From CALHVX01 sp051027215 (GTDB taxonomy: Bacteria; Pseudomonadota; Gammaproteobacteria; Pseudomonadales; Azotimanducaceae), in assembly GCA_051027215.1 (NCBI GenBank), contig JBPCXR010000247.1, forward strand, positions 1 through 64,000: a DNA stretch of 64,000 bases. The letters run 5' to 3'. Positions 51,549-59,374 of the stretch are shown here, in pieces. Both the position numbers and the translations under genes were made by a program. The first letter of the stretch is position 1. Every line of letters begins with the position of its first letter. The notes below the pieces were generated by a model, which saw only the letters and a program-made list of their open reading frames with translations, ran no database searches and was not told the origin of the DNA.

Positions 51549-53693
51549 GTGTTAGATCTGCGAGCCGTCTCCCGGCTGTATCCCCGTCGTCCGTTCATAA
51601 CATTGTTAACTGTGCTGATTGCTCTGGCAGCTGGCCTGTTGTCACATCGACTACATGCTGACTTGCCAAACACTGTGCTCAGTCCCATTGACAATTCCCA
51701 AGACGAGATCAGTGGCTATTTGGAAGCCATGGTCAACGAAGAGCGGGTGTTGCTGCCAGCCCTGAAGGTGGATTATCAGGTCGCGGTGCATGGGGACTTG
51801 GCGCAAGTCAAAGTAGTGCAGACCTTTGCTAACCCGTTACGGGTGGCCATTACCCCGCGCTATCTTTTCCCGTTGCACGAGGATGCGGCGGTAAGCTCAT
51901 TGCTCATGCACGTTGGTGATGAAGTGGTTGTCGGTGAATTTCAGCGGCGCAAACGGGCACAGCAAACTTTTGCTGCGGCTCAGGCTGCTGGCAAAGTTGC
52001 TGCAATCGTCAATCAACAGCGTCCGAACATGTTCACACAGCGGATCGCCAACCTGATGCCAAGCGCCCAGGTGCGGGTTGAGCTCGGCTATACCCAGCGC
52101 CTACGCAAACAGGATGGCGAGTATGAGTTGGTGCTGCCGTTAGTTGTCGGTCCACGGTTTAACCCACCCGGCGCGAGAGGTTTGAACAAGGCGGTGCCAT
52201 ACGCGCCGGTTGCGGGTCTGACACTGCCGGAGACTTTGACCGAAGAGCGGGTCGGTCTGGCCGTAGTGCTTGAAGCGCCGGTGCCGGTACTGGCGGTCAG
52301 CAGTCGCTCCCATGGGTTGTCTGTTACTCGTAAGTCGCCACAACGGCTGGCGGTGGGTTTTGCCGAAGACCGGGTGGTGGACAACCGTGATTTTGTACTA
52401 CGTTATCGATTGGGCGGGGATTCAGTCTCAGCGGGTGTTCTCAGTCACTGGCAGTCCCCCCAAAGTGATGTCGAATCTGATCGGCAGGGCGGCGGTTACT
52501 TTAGCTTGCTGATCGAGCCGCCCGCGGATTTGCGCTCTGAACAAGTTTTGCCCCGTGAAATGGTATTTCTGCTGGATTGCAGCGGTTCCATGAGTGGCTT
52601 ACCTATGGCAGCAAGCAAGGCTTTCATGCGTAAGGCGCTAGAGGGACTGGGCAGCAAAGACCGGTTCCGCATTATTCGCTTCAGCGATAGCGCCACCGAG
52701 TTCGCAGACTCGCCATTAGCGGCGACCCCAGCCAATATTGCTGCCGGCCTTGCTTACACCGATCAGCTGCGCGGCGGTGGCGGCACGGTAATGACCTCTG
52801 GAATCTACAAAGCCCTGTCTGCTCCAGCGCAAGCAGGGGTTGTGCGCAGCGTCGTGTTTTTGACTGACGGTTACATTGGCAACGAAGTGGAAGTGCTGCG
52901 TCTTGTGCGCAATGAGCTAGGCGCGGCGCGATTGTATGCGTTGGGCGTGGGTACCGGAGTCAATCGCTATTTGCTGGAAGCGCTGGCGAAAGTTGGTCGT
53001 GGTTTCGTGCGCTATATGGATCCCACCGAAGATCTGGACGAAGTGGCGCAAACGCTTGCCATGCGTTTGGCGCAACCGGTCCTGACGGATCTGCAGATTG
53101 ATTGGGGCGACTTGCCAGTGACTGATCTAACGCCAGTGCAGTTGCCTGATTTGTTCGCTGGAGAGTCGTTGCAAGTGCAAGGGCGATTCACATCACCCGC
53201 ACAAGGCCAGGTGCTCTTGAGTGGGCTCGCCAGTGCCGGGCGGGTTAGTAAACCGTTGTGGGTTGAGCTCAGCGAACGCGCACAACGGCCGCCAGTGCGC
53301 TCGGTATGGGCCCGCGCACAGGTCGCTGAGCACATGCAACAGCTACTGGCGCCCCAGGCCGTTCGATTCGAGCAGCGTAGTGACGCCGACGTTCAAGAGC
53401 TGGTTACGCGTCTCGGCGAAGACTACGGACTAATGACCCGCTGGACTTCGTTGGTCGCTGTCTCTAGCAAGGTCTACCAAAACGATCCGAGCCGAACTCA
53501 AGCGGCACCTGTTGCACTGTCAAAGGTCGCCGGTGTGACGGGCGCAGCCTACGGCGAGACCCAAGCCCAGAACTGGCCGGCCTTCAGCGGTGCGGGGACC
53601 CCAGAACCTTCTATCTGGGCTGCGCTACTGGGGCTTGTTGGGCTGGCGTGGTTGAGCCGGCAGAAGTCTTTCTGGCGCCGTGTGGGGAGTTAA
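51549..53693 (+). CDS. VIT and von Willebrand A domain protein with C-terminal PEP-CTERM sorting signal
   Basis: A 714-residue exported protein, the probable substrate of the adjacent exosortase. An N-terminal membrane/signal segment (ITLLTVLIALAAGLLS) precedes a VIT domain (about 45-190). A vWA domain (about 336-510) has the metal-site motif D343-x-S345-G-S347 in LLDCSGSMSG and FLTDGYIGNE. The tail is a textbook sorting signal: PEP at 685-687, a hydrophobic helix (IWAALLGLVGLAWL) and a basic end (SRQKSFWRR). The GTG start at 51549 follows AAGGAG at 5 bases. VIT-vWA proteins are adhesive or matrix-like; the role here is unknown. Confidence 0.9.
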   Translation: MLDLRAVSRLYPRRPFITLLTVLIALAAGLLSHRLHADLPNTVLSPIDNSQDEISGYLEAMVNEERVLLPALKVDYQVAVHGDLAQVKVVQTFANPLRVAITPRYLFPLHEDAAVSSLLMHVGDEVVVGEFQRRKRAQQTFAAAQAAGKVAAIVNQQRPNMFTQRIANLMPSAQVRVELGYTQRLRKQDGEYELVLPLVVGPRFNPPGARGLNKAVPYAPVAGLTLPETLTEERVGLAVVLEAPVPVLAVSSRSHGLSVTRKSPQRLAVGFAEDRVVDNRDFVLRYRLGGDSVSAGVLSHWQSPQSDVESDRQGGGYFSLLIEPPADLRSEQVLPREMVFLLDCSGSMSGLPMAASKAFMRKALEGLGSKDRFRIIRFSDSATEFADSPLAATPANIAAGLAYTDQLRGGGGTVMTSGIYKALSAPAQAGVVRSVVFLTDGYIGNEVEVLRLVRNELGAARLYALGVGTGVNRYLLEALAKVGRGFVRYMDPTEDLDEVAQTLAMRLAQPVLTDLQIDWGDLPVTDLTPVQLPDLFAGESLQVQGRFTSPAQGQVLLSGLASAGRVSKPLWVELSERAQRPPVRSVWARAQVAEHMQQLLAPQAVRFEQRSDADVQELVTRLGEDYGLMTRWTSLVAVSSKVYQNDPSRTQAAPVALSKVAGVTGAAYGETQAQNWPAFSGAGTPEPSIWAALLGLVGLAWLSRQKSFWRRVGS

Positions 53694-53715
53694 AACCCTC
53701 AGTCCCGGCGCATAA

Positions 53716-53743
53716 TTGCAAGTCCGCCAAGCCGCAGTAGAAT
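53716..53743 (+). promoter_or_regulatory. Candidate sigma-70 promoter for the Rieske oxygenase cluster
   Basis: TTGCAA at 53716-53721, a 16-base spacer and TAGAAT at 53738-53743; four of six and five of six matches. Transcription would begin near 53750, about 23 bases before the small gene at 53773. It separates this cluster from the exosortase pair. Confidence 0.45.
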
Positions 53744-53772
53744 AGAGCGGTCCATTGCTTTCGAGGGTTCCC

Positions 53773-54003
53773 ATGCCTGCATTGCAGCATCCGTTGTCTG
53801 GCGCGATCTATCGGCTTCGCAGCGATGGCTTAGTGGACGTTGAGAACAACGGCTTGTGCGGGGTTTTCAACTCGGACGGACGCCACCATTCTGGGGAACT
53901 GACCTACGCGGATCCACACATGCTGTTGTGGCTGGCGGGTCCGCAGTTGTCCGGTGCGGCAACATTCAATCGCCGCTTGAAGAAAGCCACAGGCGCCGAA
54001 TAA
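53773..54003 (+). CDS. Small conserved-looking protein preceding the Rieske oxygenase
   Basis: A 76-residue protein with no known domain. It begins MPALQHPLSGAIYRLRSDGL and has a Gly/His-containing middle (GVFNSDGRHHSGELTYADPH). The ATG at 53773 has GAGGG 5 bases upstream; an in-frame TTG at 53755 precedes that ribosome site. It reads as a folded short protein rather than a leader peptide. It lies 25 bases before the oxygenase, so it may be an accessory of that system. Confidence 0.65.
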   Translation: MPALQHPLSGAIYRLRSDGLVDVENNGLCGVFNSDGRHHSGELTYADPHMLLWLAGPQLSGAATFNRRLKKATGAE

Positions 54004-54028
54004 ACCCATCCAGTCAGAGGTTCTGCCC

Positions 54029-55363
54029 ATGAGTGCCAAGTCGGTCCCAGCTCAATCCAGTGGTATTACCTACCAGGAGTTGATAGCCAGTGATGTGGTA
54101 CCGCCACCAACAACGTTAACGTTGACCAATCGTTTTGAGTCGCCCTTGGTGTCGGTGCCTGTCGAGCGCTATACCACCCAAGCGTTTCACGAGCTAGAAA
54201 TGAAAAACCTCTGGGGCAAGGTTTGGCAGATGGCCTGTCGGGAAGAAGAGATACCGGAAGTTGGGAACTATATAGTTTACGAGATCGGTTCTCATTCCAT
54301 CATTGTGGTGCGAACCAAAGATGGCATTCGCGCACACCACAATGTTTGCCGGCACCGTGGACGCAAGCTTTGCGATGCTGACGGTCACGCTTCCAGCTTC
54401 ATCTGTCCGTTCCACGGTTTCAGTTGGCACACGGATGGCACATTGCGTGGGGTAACCTCTGAATGGGATTTCCCCCAGATCGATAAAGATGACTTTGACT
54501 TGACGCCTGTTCAAGCCGACACCTGGGGCGGCTGGGTGTTCATAAACATGGACATGAAGGCCAGTTCGCTAGCGGAGCATCTTGGTGTGCTACCTGAGCA
54601 CTTTGCCGTTTGGGAGCCGCAAAACAAGTACGTTGAAGCGCACGTCGCGAAGATCATGCCTTGCAACTGGAAGCTGGTGCAAGAAGCCTTCAGCGAAGCT
54701 TTCCATGTAATTGCGACTCACCCGCAAATTCTCGCGGGTACTGGTGATGAAAACTCCCAGTACGACGCCTGGGGCAACGTTTCTCGGGCGATCACCCCGA
54801 ACGGTACGCCGAGCCCGCACCTGCGCTTCAAGCCCAGTGAGCAACAATTGCTTGATGCAGTGTTGATGAAAGATCTGGATTCGCCGTCGGCCATGGAAGT
54901 GCCGGAAGGGAGCACCGCGCGGGCGGTATTGGCGGCGACCGCCCGGGCCAGTGTACAGGCGGCTGTGGGTGACGGAGCGTCGCTGTCGGATGCGTGTTTG
55001 AACGACAGCATCTACTACACTGTGTTTCCAAATTTTCATCCCTGGGGCGGCTTTAGTCGAATCGTCTATCGATTCCGGCCTTACAAGAACTTCTACAACC
55101 AGTCGGTAATGGAGTGCTACTACCTCAGTCCCTTCGTTGGCGAGCGGCCAGCCCCGGCCAAGACTCACTGGTTAAGCGTTGATCAAGACTGGACTGAAGC
55201 ACCAGAGCTCGGCATGTTGGCGAAAGTGTTCCAGCAAGATTCGTTCAACCTGCCCCGGGTACAAGAAGGATTAGAGGCTGCCCAGTTCGATGAGGTGGTG
55301 TTTGCCAACTATCAAGAAACCAAACTGCGCCATTTCCACCAGACCCTGGAACGATATTTATAA
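54029..55363 (+). CDS. Rieske-type aromatic ring-hydroxylating oxygenase, large subunit
   Basis: Non-haem iron oxygenase alpha subunit of 444 residues. The Rieske [2Fe-2S] ligands are C107 and H109 (NVCRHRGRKLC) and C126 and H129 (ICPFHGFSWH). The catalytic domain has two of the mononuclear iron ligands in EAFSEAFHVIATHPQ (H226, H231). The family includes ring dioxygenases and N- or O-demethylases, and the substrate cannot be read. Reductase and ferredoxin genes are not adjacent. A SnoaL-like gene, which may act as the small (beta) subunit, follows 5 bases later. Confidence 0.9.
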   Translation: MSAKSVPAQSSGITYQELIASDVVPPPTTLTLTNRFESPLVSVPVERYTTQAFHELEMKNLWGKVWQMACREEEIPEVGNYIVYEIGSHSIIVVRTKDGIRAHHNVCRHRGRKLCDADGHASSFICPFHGFSWHTDGTLRGVTSEWDFPQIDKDDFDLTPVQADTWGGWVFINMDMKASSLAEHLGVLPEHFAVWEPQNKYVEAHVAKIMPCNWKLVQEAFSEAFHVIATHPQILAGTGDENSQYDAWGNVSRAITPNGTPSPHLRFKPSEQQLLDAVLMKDLDSPSAMEVPEGSTARAVLAATARASVQAAVGDGASLSDACLNDSIYYTVFPNFHPWGGFSRIVYRFRPYKNFYNQSVMECYYLSPFVGERPAPAKTHWLSVDQDWTEAPELGMLAKVFQQDSFNLPRVQEGLEAAQFDEVVFANYQETKLRHFHQTLERYL

Positions 55364-55368
55364 CCCCA

Positions 55369-55869
55369 ATGCACCATACCGCCCGAGAGCTCGCTGACCT
55401 GGAATCCATTCGCAACGCCGTGTTGCGCTACTGTCGTGGTGTCGATCGGCTCGACCCAGAATTGATGAAGTCCGCCTATTGGCCGGAGGCGAGCGACGAT
55501 CATGGGGTGTTTGTCGGCAATGCCATGGAGTTTGTCGATCACTGTATGGTCAGCCACCTGCGCTGGCGGGCGACCAGTCACTGCGTGTTCAATCACAGCA
55601 TCACCCTGGATATGGACGAATTCCACGCACGAGGAGAGGTGTACAACGTCACTTACCTATTCCACAAGGGTAGCCAAGGCATGGACACCTGGCACGGTCG
55701 CTACCTGGACTGCTATGAAAAACGCGGCGATGAATGGCGCATTATAGAGCGCGTTTGTGTACACGAAGGCAGCTACAGCCAGGCGATCCAACCCATGGAC
55801 ATTGACTCTGGCAGCTTCCGTCAAGGCGATCTAGACCGTGGTGTTAAGGACACGGGCTTAGGTCCTTAG
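55369..55869 (+). CDS. SnoaL-like/NTF2-fold protein (possible oxygenase small subunit)
   Basis: A 166-residue protein with the NTF2/SnoaL-like 4 pattern: LESIRNAVLRYCRGVDRLDP and DTWHGRYLDCYEKRGDEWRI are typical. Ring-hydroxylating dioxygenase beta subunits share this fold, but these features fit the SnoaL isomerase/dehydratase-like branch better. It lies 5 bases after the Rieske gene and 3 before a GST-like gene, so all three are probably cotranscribed. Function remains open. Confidence 0.82.
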   Translation: MHHTARELADLESIRNAVLRYCRGVDRLDPELMKSAYWPEASDDHGVFVGNAMEFVDHCMVSHLRWRATSHCVFNHSITLDMDEFHARGEVYNVTYLFHKGSQGMDTWHGRYLDCYEKRGDEWRIIERVCVHEGSYSQAIQPMDIDSGSFRQGDLDRGVKDTGLGP

Positions 55870-55872
55870 GTC

Positions 55873-56682
55873 ATGCCCTCGATTCGAATTTTTTCCTACC
55901 TGCCAAACCCGCGGGTTTGGAAAGCAACCATTGCCGCTAGATTGCTAGGCGTTGAGCTGGAAGTGCTTGGCAGTACTCCAAAGGAGCTGGGTGACTGGCT
56001 TTGGGACGTCGAGCCGAGGCCGCTAGAGGCCCACGAGCGCGGTGCGGACAGCCCGTATGCTCGATCTGCACGCCGCGGTTTCAGTGCCACGTTGTACAAA
56101 ACCGATGCCTTTCTCCGAGCCCATCCGTTCGGCACGGTTCCGGCTGCGTTCGTTGGCGACGAAGCGGTTGGCGTTTTCGAATCCAACAGCATTTTGCGCG
56201 CCGTTGCCCGCATGCATAGCGGTACCGATGGGCTCTATGGCGCGAACGCGCAGCTCGCCAGCCGCATCGATAGTTTTCTCGATGCAGATCTGGTGTTTGC
56301 CCGAGAAGCCCAGGAGTACCTGCTGGCATTGCAGAACGGCAGCTGTAGCGCGGAAGGCTACGCGCGCATGGCCGCTGCTGCGGAGTTTTTCTTTTCAGGG
56401 CTCGAGCAGGCACTGGCTAGCAGTGAGCAGTATCTAGTAGGACAAACGCTGTCTATTGCCGATATCGCTGTAATCTGCGACCTGGCGCAATTTCGCCGAG
56501 AGCAGTTGATGCCGCGTGAGTCACAGCAGCCGGCGCTGTCTGGCGCCCAGTGGCAGGCTTCTTATCCACGGCTGCACACCTACTTCCAGCGCTTGGTCCA
56601 AGTGCCCGAGCTCGCAGAAGACCTTGGATCCTATCTCGACGACTTTGAGCAGCGGCTCGCACGCTTGAACGCTAAGAGCTGA
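55873..56682 (+). CDS. Glutathione S-transferase family protein
   Basis: A 269-residue protein with a thioredoxin-like N-terminus (IRIFSYLPNPRVWKATIAARL) and cis-Pro region (AHPFGTVPAAFV). A helical C-terminal GST domain follows (LASSEQYLVGQTLSIADIAV, with the conserved Asp). The gap of about 60 residues between the first helix and the cis-Pro is longer than usual. Linked to the Rieske and SnoaL-like genes with a 3-base gap, it may handle reactive intermediates. It converges with the Asp-tailed small gene. Confidence 0.84.
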   Translation: MPSIRIFSYLPNPRVWKATIAARLLGVELEVLGSTPKELGDWLWDVEPRPLEAHERGADSPYARSARRGFSATLYKTDAFLRAHPFGTVPAAFVGDEAVGVFESNSILRAVARMHSGTDGLYGANAQLASRIDSFLDADLVFAREAQEYLLALQNGSCSAEGYARMAAAAEFFFSGLEQALASSEQYLVGQTLSIADIAVICDLAQFRREQLMPRESQQPALSGAQWQASYPRLHTYFQRLVQVPELAEDLGSYLDDFEQRLARLNAKS

Positions 56683-56685
56683 GTT

Positions 56686-56871
56686 CTAGTCGTCCTCGTC
56701 CTCGTCATCCTCATCATCGTCGTCATAGTCATCATCGTCGTCGCCCAGTGCGTCGGCAACGAGTCGCTGTTTTGCCAGCTCCAAAGTGCCGATGAGTTCG
56801 ACGTAGCTGGCCTCAGTTTCGTCCAGCAGATCTTCAAACCGGGAAGTGAACTCAACGATATCGATGGGCAT
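56686..56871 (-). CDS. Small protein with an Asp/Glu homopolymer-like tail
   Basis: A 61-residue protein. The first 40 residues look like a helical pair (EFTSRFEDLLDETEASYVEL, TLELAKQRLVADALG). The rest is an almost pure acidic tail (DDDDDYDDDDEDDEDEDD). The start at 56871 (MPIDIVEF) is chosen; an ATG at 56904 adds 11 residues. The acidic tail could bind metal or act as a DNA/RNA mimic, but this is speculation. The function is unknown, and it is a short reading frame. Confidence 0.6.
   Translation of the reverse strand: MPIDIVEFTSRFEDLLDETEASYVELIGTLELAKQRLVADALGDDDDDYDDDDEDDEDEDD
56689..56742. repeat. Trinucleotide low-complexity run (GAC/GAT/GAG codons)
   Basis: 54 bases of imperfect trinucleotide repeat, read on the minus strand as Asp and Glu codons. 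It encodes the acidic tail of the small gene. GAC and GAT are mixed, so the run is not a pure slippery repeat. Confidence 0.8.
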
Positions 56872-56956
56872 GACGATTACTCTATGGGGTGGATAGGGCG
56901 GCAACCAAAGGCGCGCAGTGTACGGGATTTTTTGCCGCAGAGAAGAGGTTACGGTC

Positions 56957-58024
56957 CTAACTCAGATCTACACTCGGCATCTGTTGAAGCGCAAACAGCG
57001 GATCCTTTTGGATGACCCCTTCGTGAGTCGCGATGCTGTCTTTGACTGCACTTACCTCGGCAAAGGAAGCAATGTGGAAAAGTGCGTCACCGGCATTTAC
57101 CAAAGGTAGGTTGTTCATGCCGATGACAATGCCCTCGACGCCGCTATTAACCGCTACTTCGCCAGAATTGAAAGGGGAAGAGATCGCGCCCAGCGGTTGA
57201 TCTACGGTCACTCGACTGCCGAGGGCGACAAACGGTCTGAACATGCCGTTGGTATTGGCTCGATACCAACGGGTCTTGCTGGCTACGAAGGCGTCTGCTT
57301 GGCCGATTCTCTCCGCCTTGGCTTCGAGCATGCCTAGTGTGGTCATGAAATTCAGAATGCCGCGTACCCCAGTGACGATAGCCCGCTCGCAAAGGCGCAG
57401 CGCCTCCCCGGCTTCGTAGGTGATCGCAGGGATGCCGATTTTGCTCGCTTCTGCACGCAACGATTTGTCGATCAGGCCGGCGTTGACGATCACCGGAATC
57501 GCGAAACTTTGCGCCAGCATCTCAATCTCAGGCTGCGCTACGTTCGCCCGGATCTGTGGCAGGTTGTTTCGATGTACGGCCGCTGTGTGCAGGTCGATGA
57601 TGTGAGTGCACGGTCGCACGATGTTGTCGAAAAACAGCTTCGCTGTGCGCGCTCCAAGGGAGCCGAGCTCGCGTCCGGGAAAGCAACGATTCAGATCTCT
57701 TCGATCGGGGAGGTAGCGAGACTGGTTGATGAAGCCGTGCATATTGACCACGGGCACCAGTACCAGGGTGCCGGACAATTGCGTTAACGCACTTTTGGTA
57801 CGAAGTCGGCGGATGATCTCCACGCCATTGATCTCATTGCCATGAATAGCAGCACATACCAACAGCGTTGGCCCCGGCTTGTGACCATGGATGACCTCGA
57901 TGCTCGTGCTCAAGGGGGTATGGGTCACCAGTTGCGCGCCCGACAACTCGAATTGGCGACGCTCTCCGGGTTGAATCAACTGGTTGGCGATCGCAAACGG
58001 CTCGCCTGTGGCAAGGTTAGGCAT
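56957..58024 (-). CDS. Succinylglutamate desuccinylase/aspartoacylase-family zinc hydrolase (M14-like)
   Basis: A 355-residue metal-dependent deacylase or carboxypeptidase-like enzyme. Zinc ligands H61 and E64 in AAIHGNEINGVEII and H146 in HIIDLHTAAV. Substrate-binding Asn/Arg residues are seen in RRDLNRCFPGRE. Catalytic Glu is probably in AITYEAGEALRLCE. The C-terminal beta domain (MFRPFVALGSRVTVDQPLG) resembles a biotinyl-like hammerhead, typical of this subfamily. Substrate unknown. It lies 85 bases upstream of the Asp-tailed gene and next to the tRNA-Leu gene. Confidence 0.86.
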   Translation of the reverse strand: MPNLATGEPFAIANQLIQPGERRQFELSGAQLVTHTPLSTSIEVIHGHKPGPTLLVCAAIHGNEINGVEIIRRLRTKSALTQLSGTLVLVPVVNMHGFINQSRYLPDRRDLNRCFPGRELGSLGARTAKLFFDNIVRPCTHIIDLHTAAVHRNNLPQIRANVAQPEIEMLAQSFAIPVIVNAGLIDKSLRAEASKIGIPAITYEAGEALRLCERAIVTGVRGILNFMTTLGMLEAKAERIGQADAFVASKTRWYRANTNGMFRPFVALGSRVTVDQPLGAISSPFNSGEVAVNSGVEGIVIGMNNLPLVNAGDALFHIASFAEVSAVKDSIATHEGVIQKDPLFALQQMPSVDLS

Positions 58025-58073
58025 ATCGGACCAAAGGCTATGGCGACTGCGGCCGCCCGGATCAATATAGAAG

Positions 58074-58160
58074 TGGTACCTGGGGTCGGAGTCGAACCGA
58101 CACTCCCTTGCGGGAACCAGAGTTTGAGTCTAGCGCGTCTACCAATTTCGCCACCCAGGC
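58074..58160 (-). tRNA. tRNA-Leu, anticodon CAA
   Basis: An 87-base class II tRNA. The acceptor stem is GCCTGGG paired with CCCAGGT, with A73 and an encoded CCA. Anticodon loop CTCAAAC with CAA at 58126-58124, reading UUG codons. The T loop is GGTTCGACTCC and the long variable arm (GGTTCCCGCAAGGGAGT region) is typical of tRNA-Leu. It lies just upstream of queA on the opposite strand, as I recall in Pseudomonas. Confidence 0.95.
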
Positions 58161-58218
58161 ACTGCGCCACTGGTCATGCCAGCGGCAGGAGGGGGATTCT
58201 GCCTAAACTGGTGCCAAG

Positions 58219-58249
58219 TTGGAACCTCCGTGGCGTTGGCTGCTAGAAT
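58219..58249 (+). promoter_or_regulatory. Candidate promoter for queA-tgt-yajC-secDF
   Basis: TTGGAA at 58219-58224 and TAGAAT at 58244-58249 with a TGn extension (TGCTAGAAT). The 19-base spacer is long but the extended -10 could compensate. It is about 85 bases before the queA ATG. The 58161-58333 gap otherwise holds the promoter region of the divergent tRNA, which was not resolved. Confidence 0.4.
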
Positions 58250-58333
58250 TCCCGCCTTTCTTGCGGCCTATGGCGATTATGTTGATTCGCTGCCTGCCGT
58301 CTCACAGCCCACTAGGATTGGTCAGTCAAGCCA

Positions 58334-59374
58334 ATGCAAGCCAGCGACTTTCACTTCGATCTTCCGCCTGAGTTGATCGCTCAAACGCCGTTAGCAGAGC
58401 GCAGCGCCAGCCGGCTGCTGATCCTACGCGGCGCGACAGCGGAGCATGGTCAATTTACTGACCTCGTCACGTTGCTCAATCCAGGCGATCTTCTCGTATT
58501 GAACGATACGCGGGTGATTAAGGCGCGGCTATTTGCCAGCAAAGATAGCGGCGGCAAAGCCGAGGTGCTACTCGAGCGCATCATTGACCGGCACACCTGT
58601 CTTGCCCAAGTGCGGGTCAGCAAGCCGTTGCAGATCGGCCGTCTGTTGTCTTGTCCAGGCGGTGATCTGCAGGTACTTGGGCGGGAGGGCGTGTTCTACC
58701 GATTAGGTATTGCCAGCGGGGTATTGGATCTGTTCGAGCGCTGTGGGCAAGTCCCGCTGCCGCCTTATATTACTCGGCCCAGCGCTACAGCGGATGAGCG
58801 CTCTTACCAAACCGTGTTCGCCCGAGATCCCGGTGCGGTCGCTGCGCCCACTGCCGGTTTACACTTCAGCCAGGCACTGCTAACGGAGTTGGCCGAGGCC
58901 AGCGTAGGGCGGGCGTTCGTTACCCTGCATGTTGGTGCTGGAACCTTTTCACCGGTACGCGGAGAGTTGGCTGCCCACGAGATGCACAAGGAGCACTTTC
59001 GGCTGCCTGCTGAGACTGTCGACGCGATTAACCAGTGCCGCGCCCGGGGCGGACGAGTTGTCGCCGTTGGCACCACAGTGGTGCGCACCTTGGAAACAGC
59101 TGCGCGGTATGCTCAATCCGAAGGCGGTGGTCTACGAGCGTTGGAGGGAGAAACGCAATTGTTCATTCAGCCCGGGTTTCGGTTTCAAGTTGTCGATGCC
59201 TTGATCACCAATTTCCATTTGCCTGCTTCGACTCTGCTGATGTTGGTGGCTGCCTTTGCCGGGACCGAGCGGACCCTTGCTGCCTATCAAGCTGCGGTGA
59301 CAGCGGGCTACCGCTTTTTTTCTTACGGCGATGCCATGTTTGTGACCGCAGCACAGGATCCGGCACATGTTTGA
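58334..59374 (+). CDS. queA: S-adenosylmethionine:tRNA ribosyltransferase-isomerase QueA
   Basis: Adds the ribosyl moiety of SAM to preQ1 in tRNA, making epoxyqueuosine. The 346 residues carry QueA signatures: FDLPPELIAQTPL near the start, NDTRVIKARLF, TAGLHFSQALL, TLHVGAGTFSPV and ALITNFHLPASTLLMLVAA. It overlaps tgt by 8 bases, and the pair acts in succession in the queuosine pathway. Confidence 0.97.
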   Translation: MQASDFHFDLPPELIAQTPLAERSASRLLILRGATAEHGQFTDLVTLLNPGDLLVLNDTRVIKARLFASKDSGGKAEVLLERIIDRHTCLAQVRVSKPLQIGRLLSCPGGDLQVLGREGVFYRLGIASGVLDLFERCGQVPLPPYITRPSATADERSYQTVFARDPGAVAAPTAGLHFSQALLTELAEASVGRAFVTLHVGAGTFSPVRGELAAHEMHKEHFRLPAETVDAINQCRARGGRVVAVGTTVVRTLETAARYAQSEGGGLRALEGETQLFIQPGFRFQVVDALITNFHLPASTLLMLVAAFAGTERTLAAYQAAVTAGYRFFSYGDAMFVTAAQDPAHV

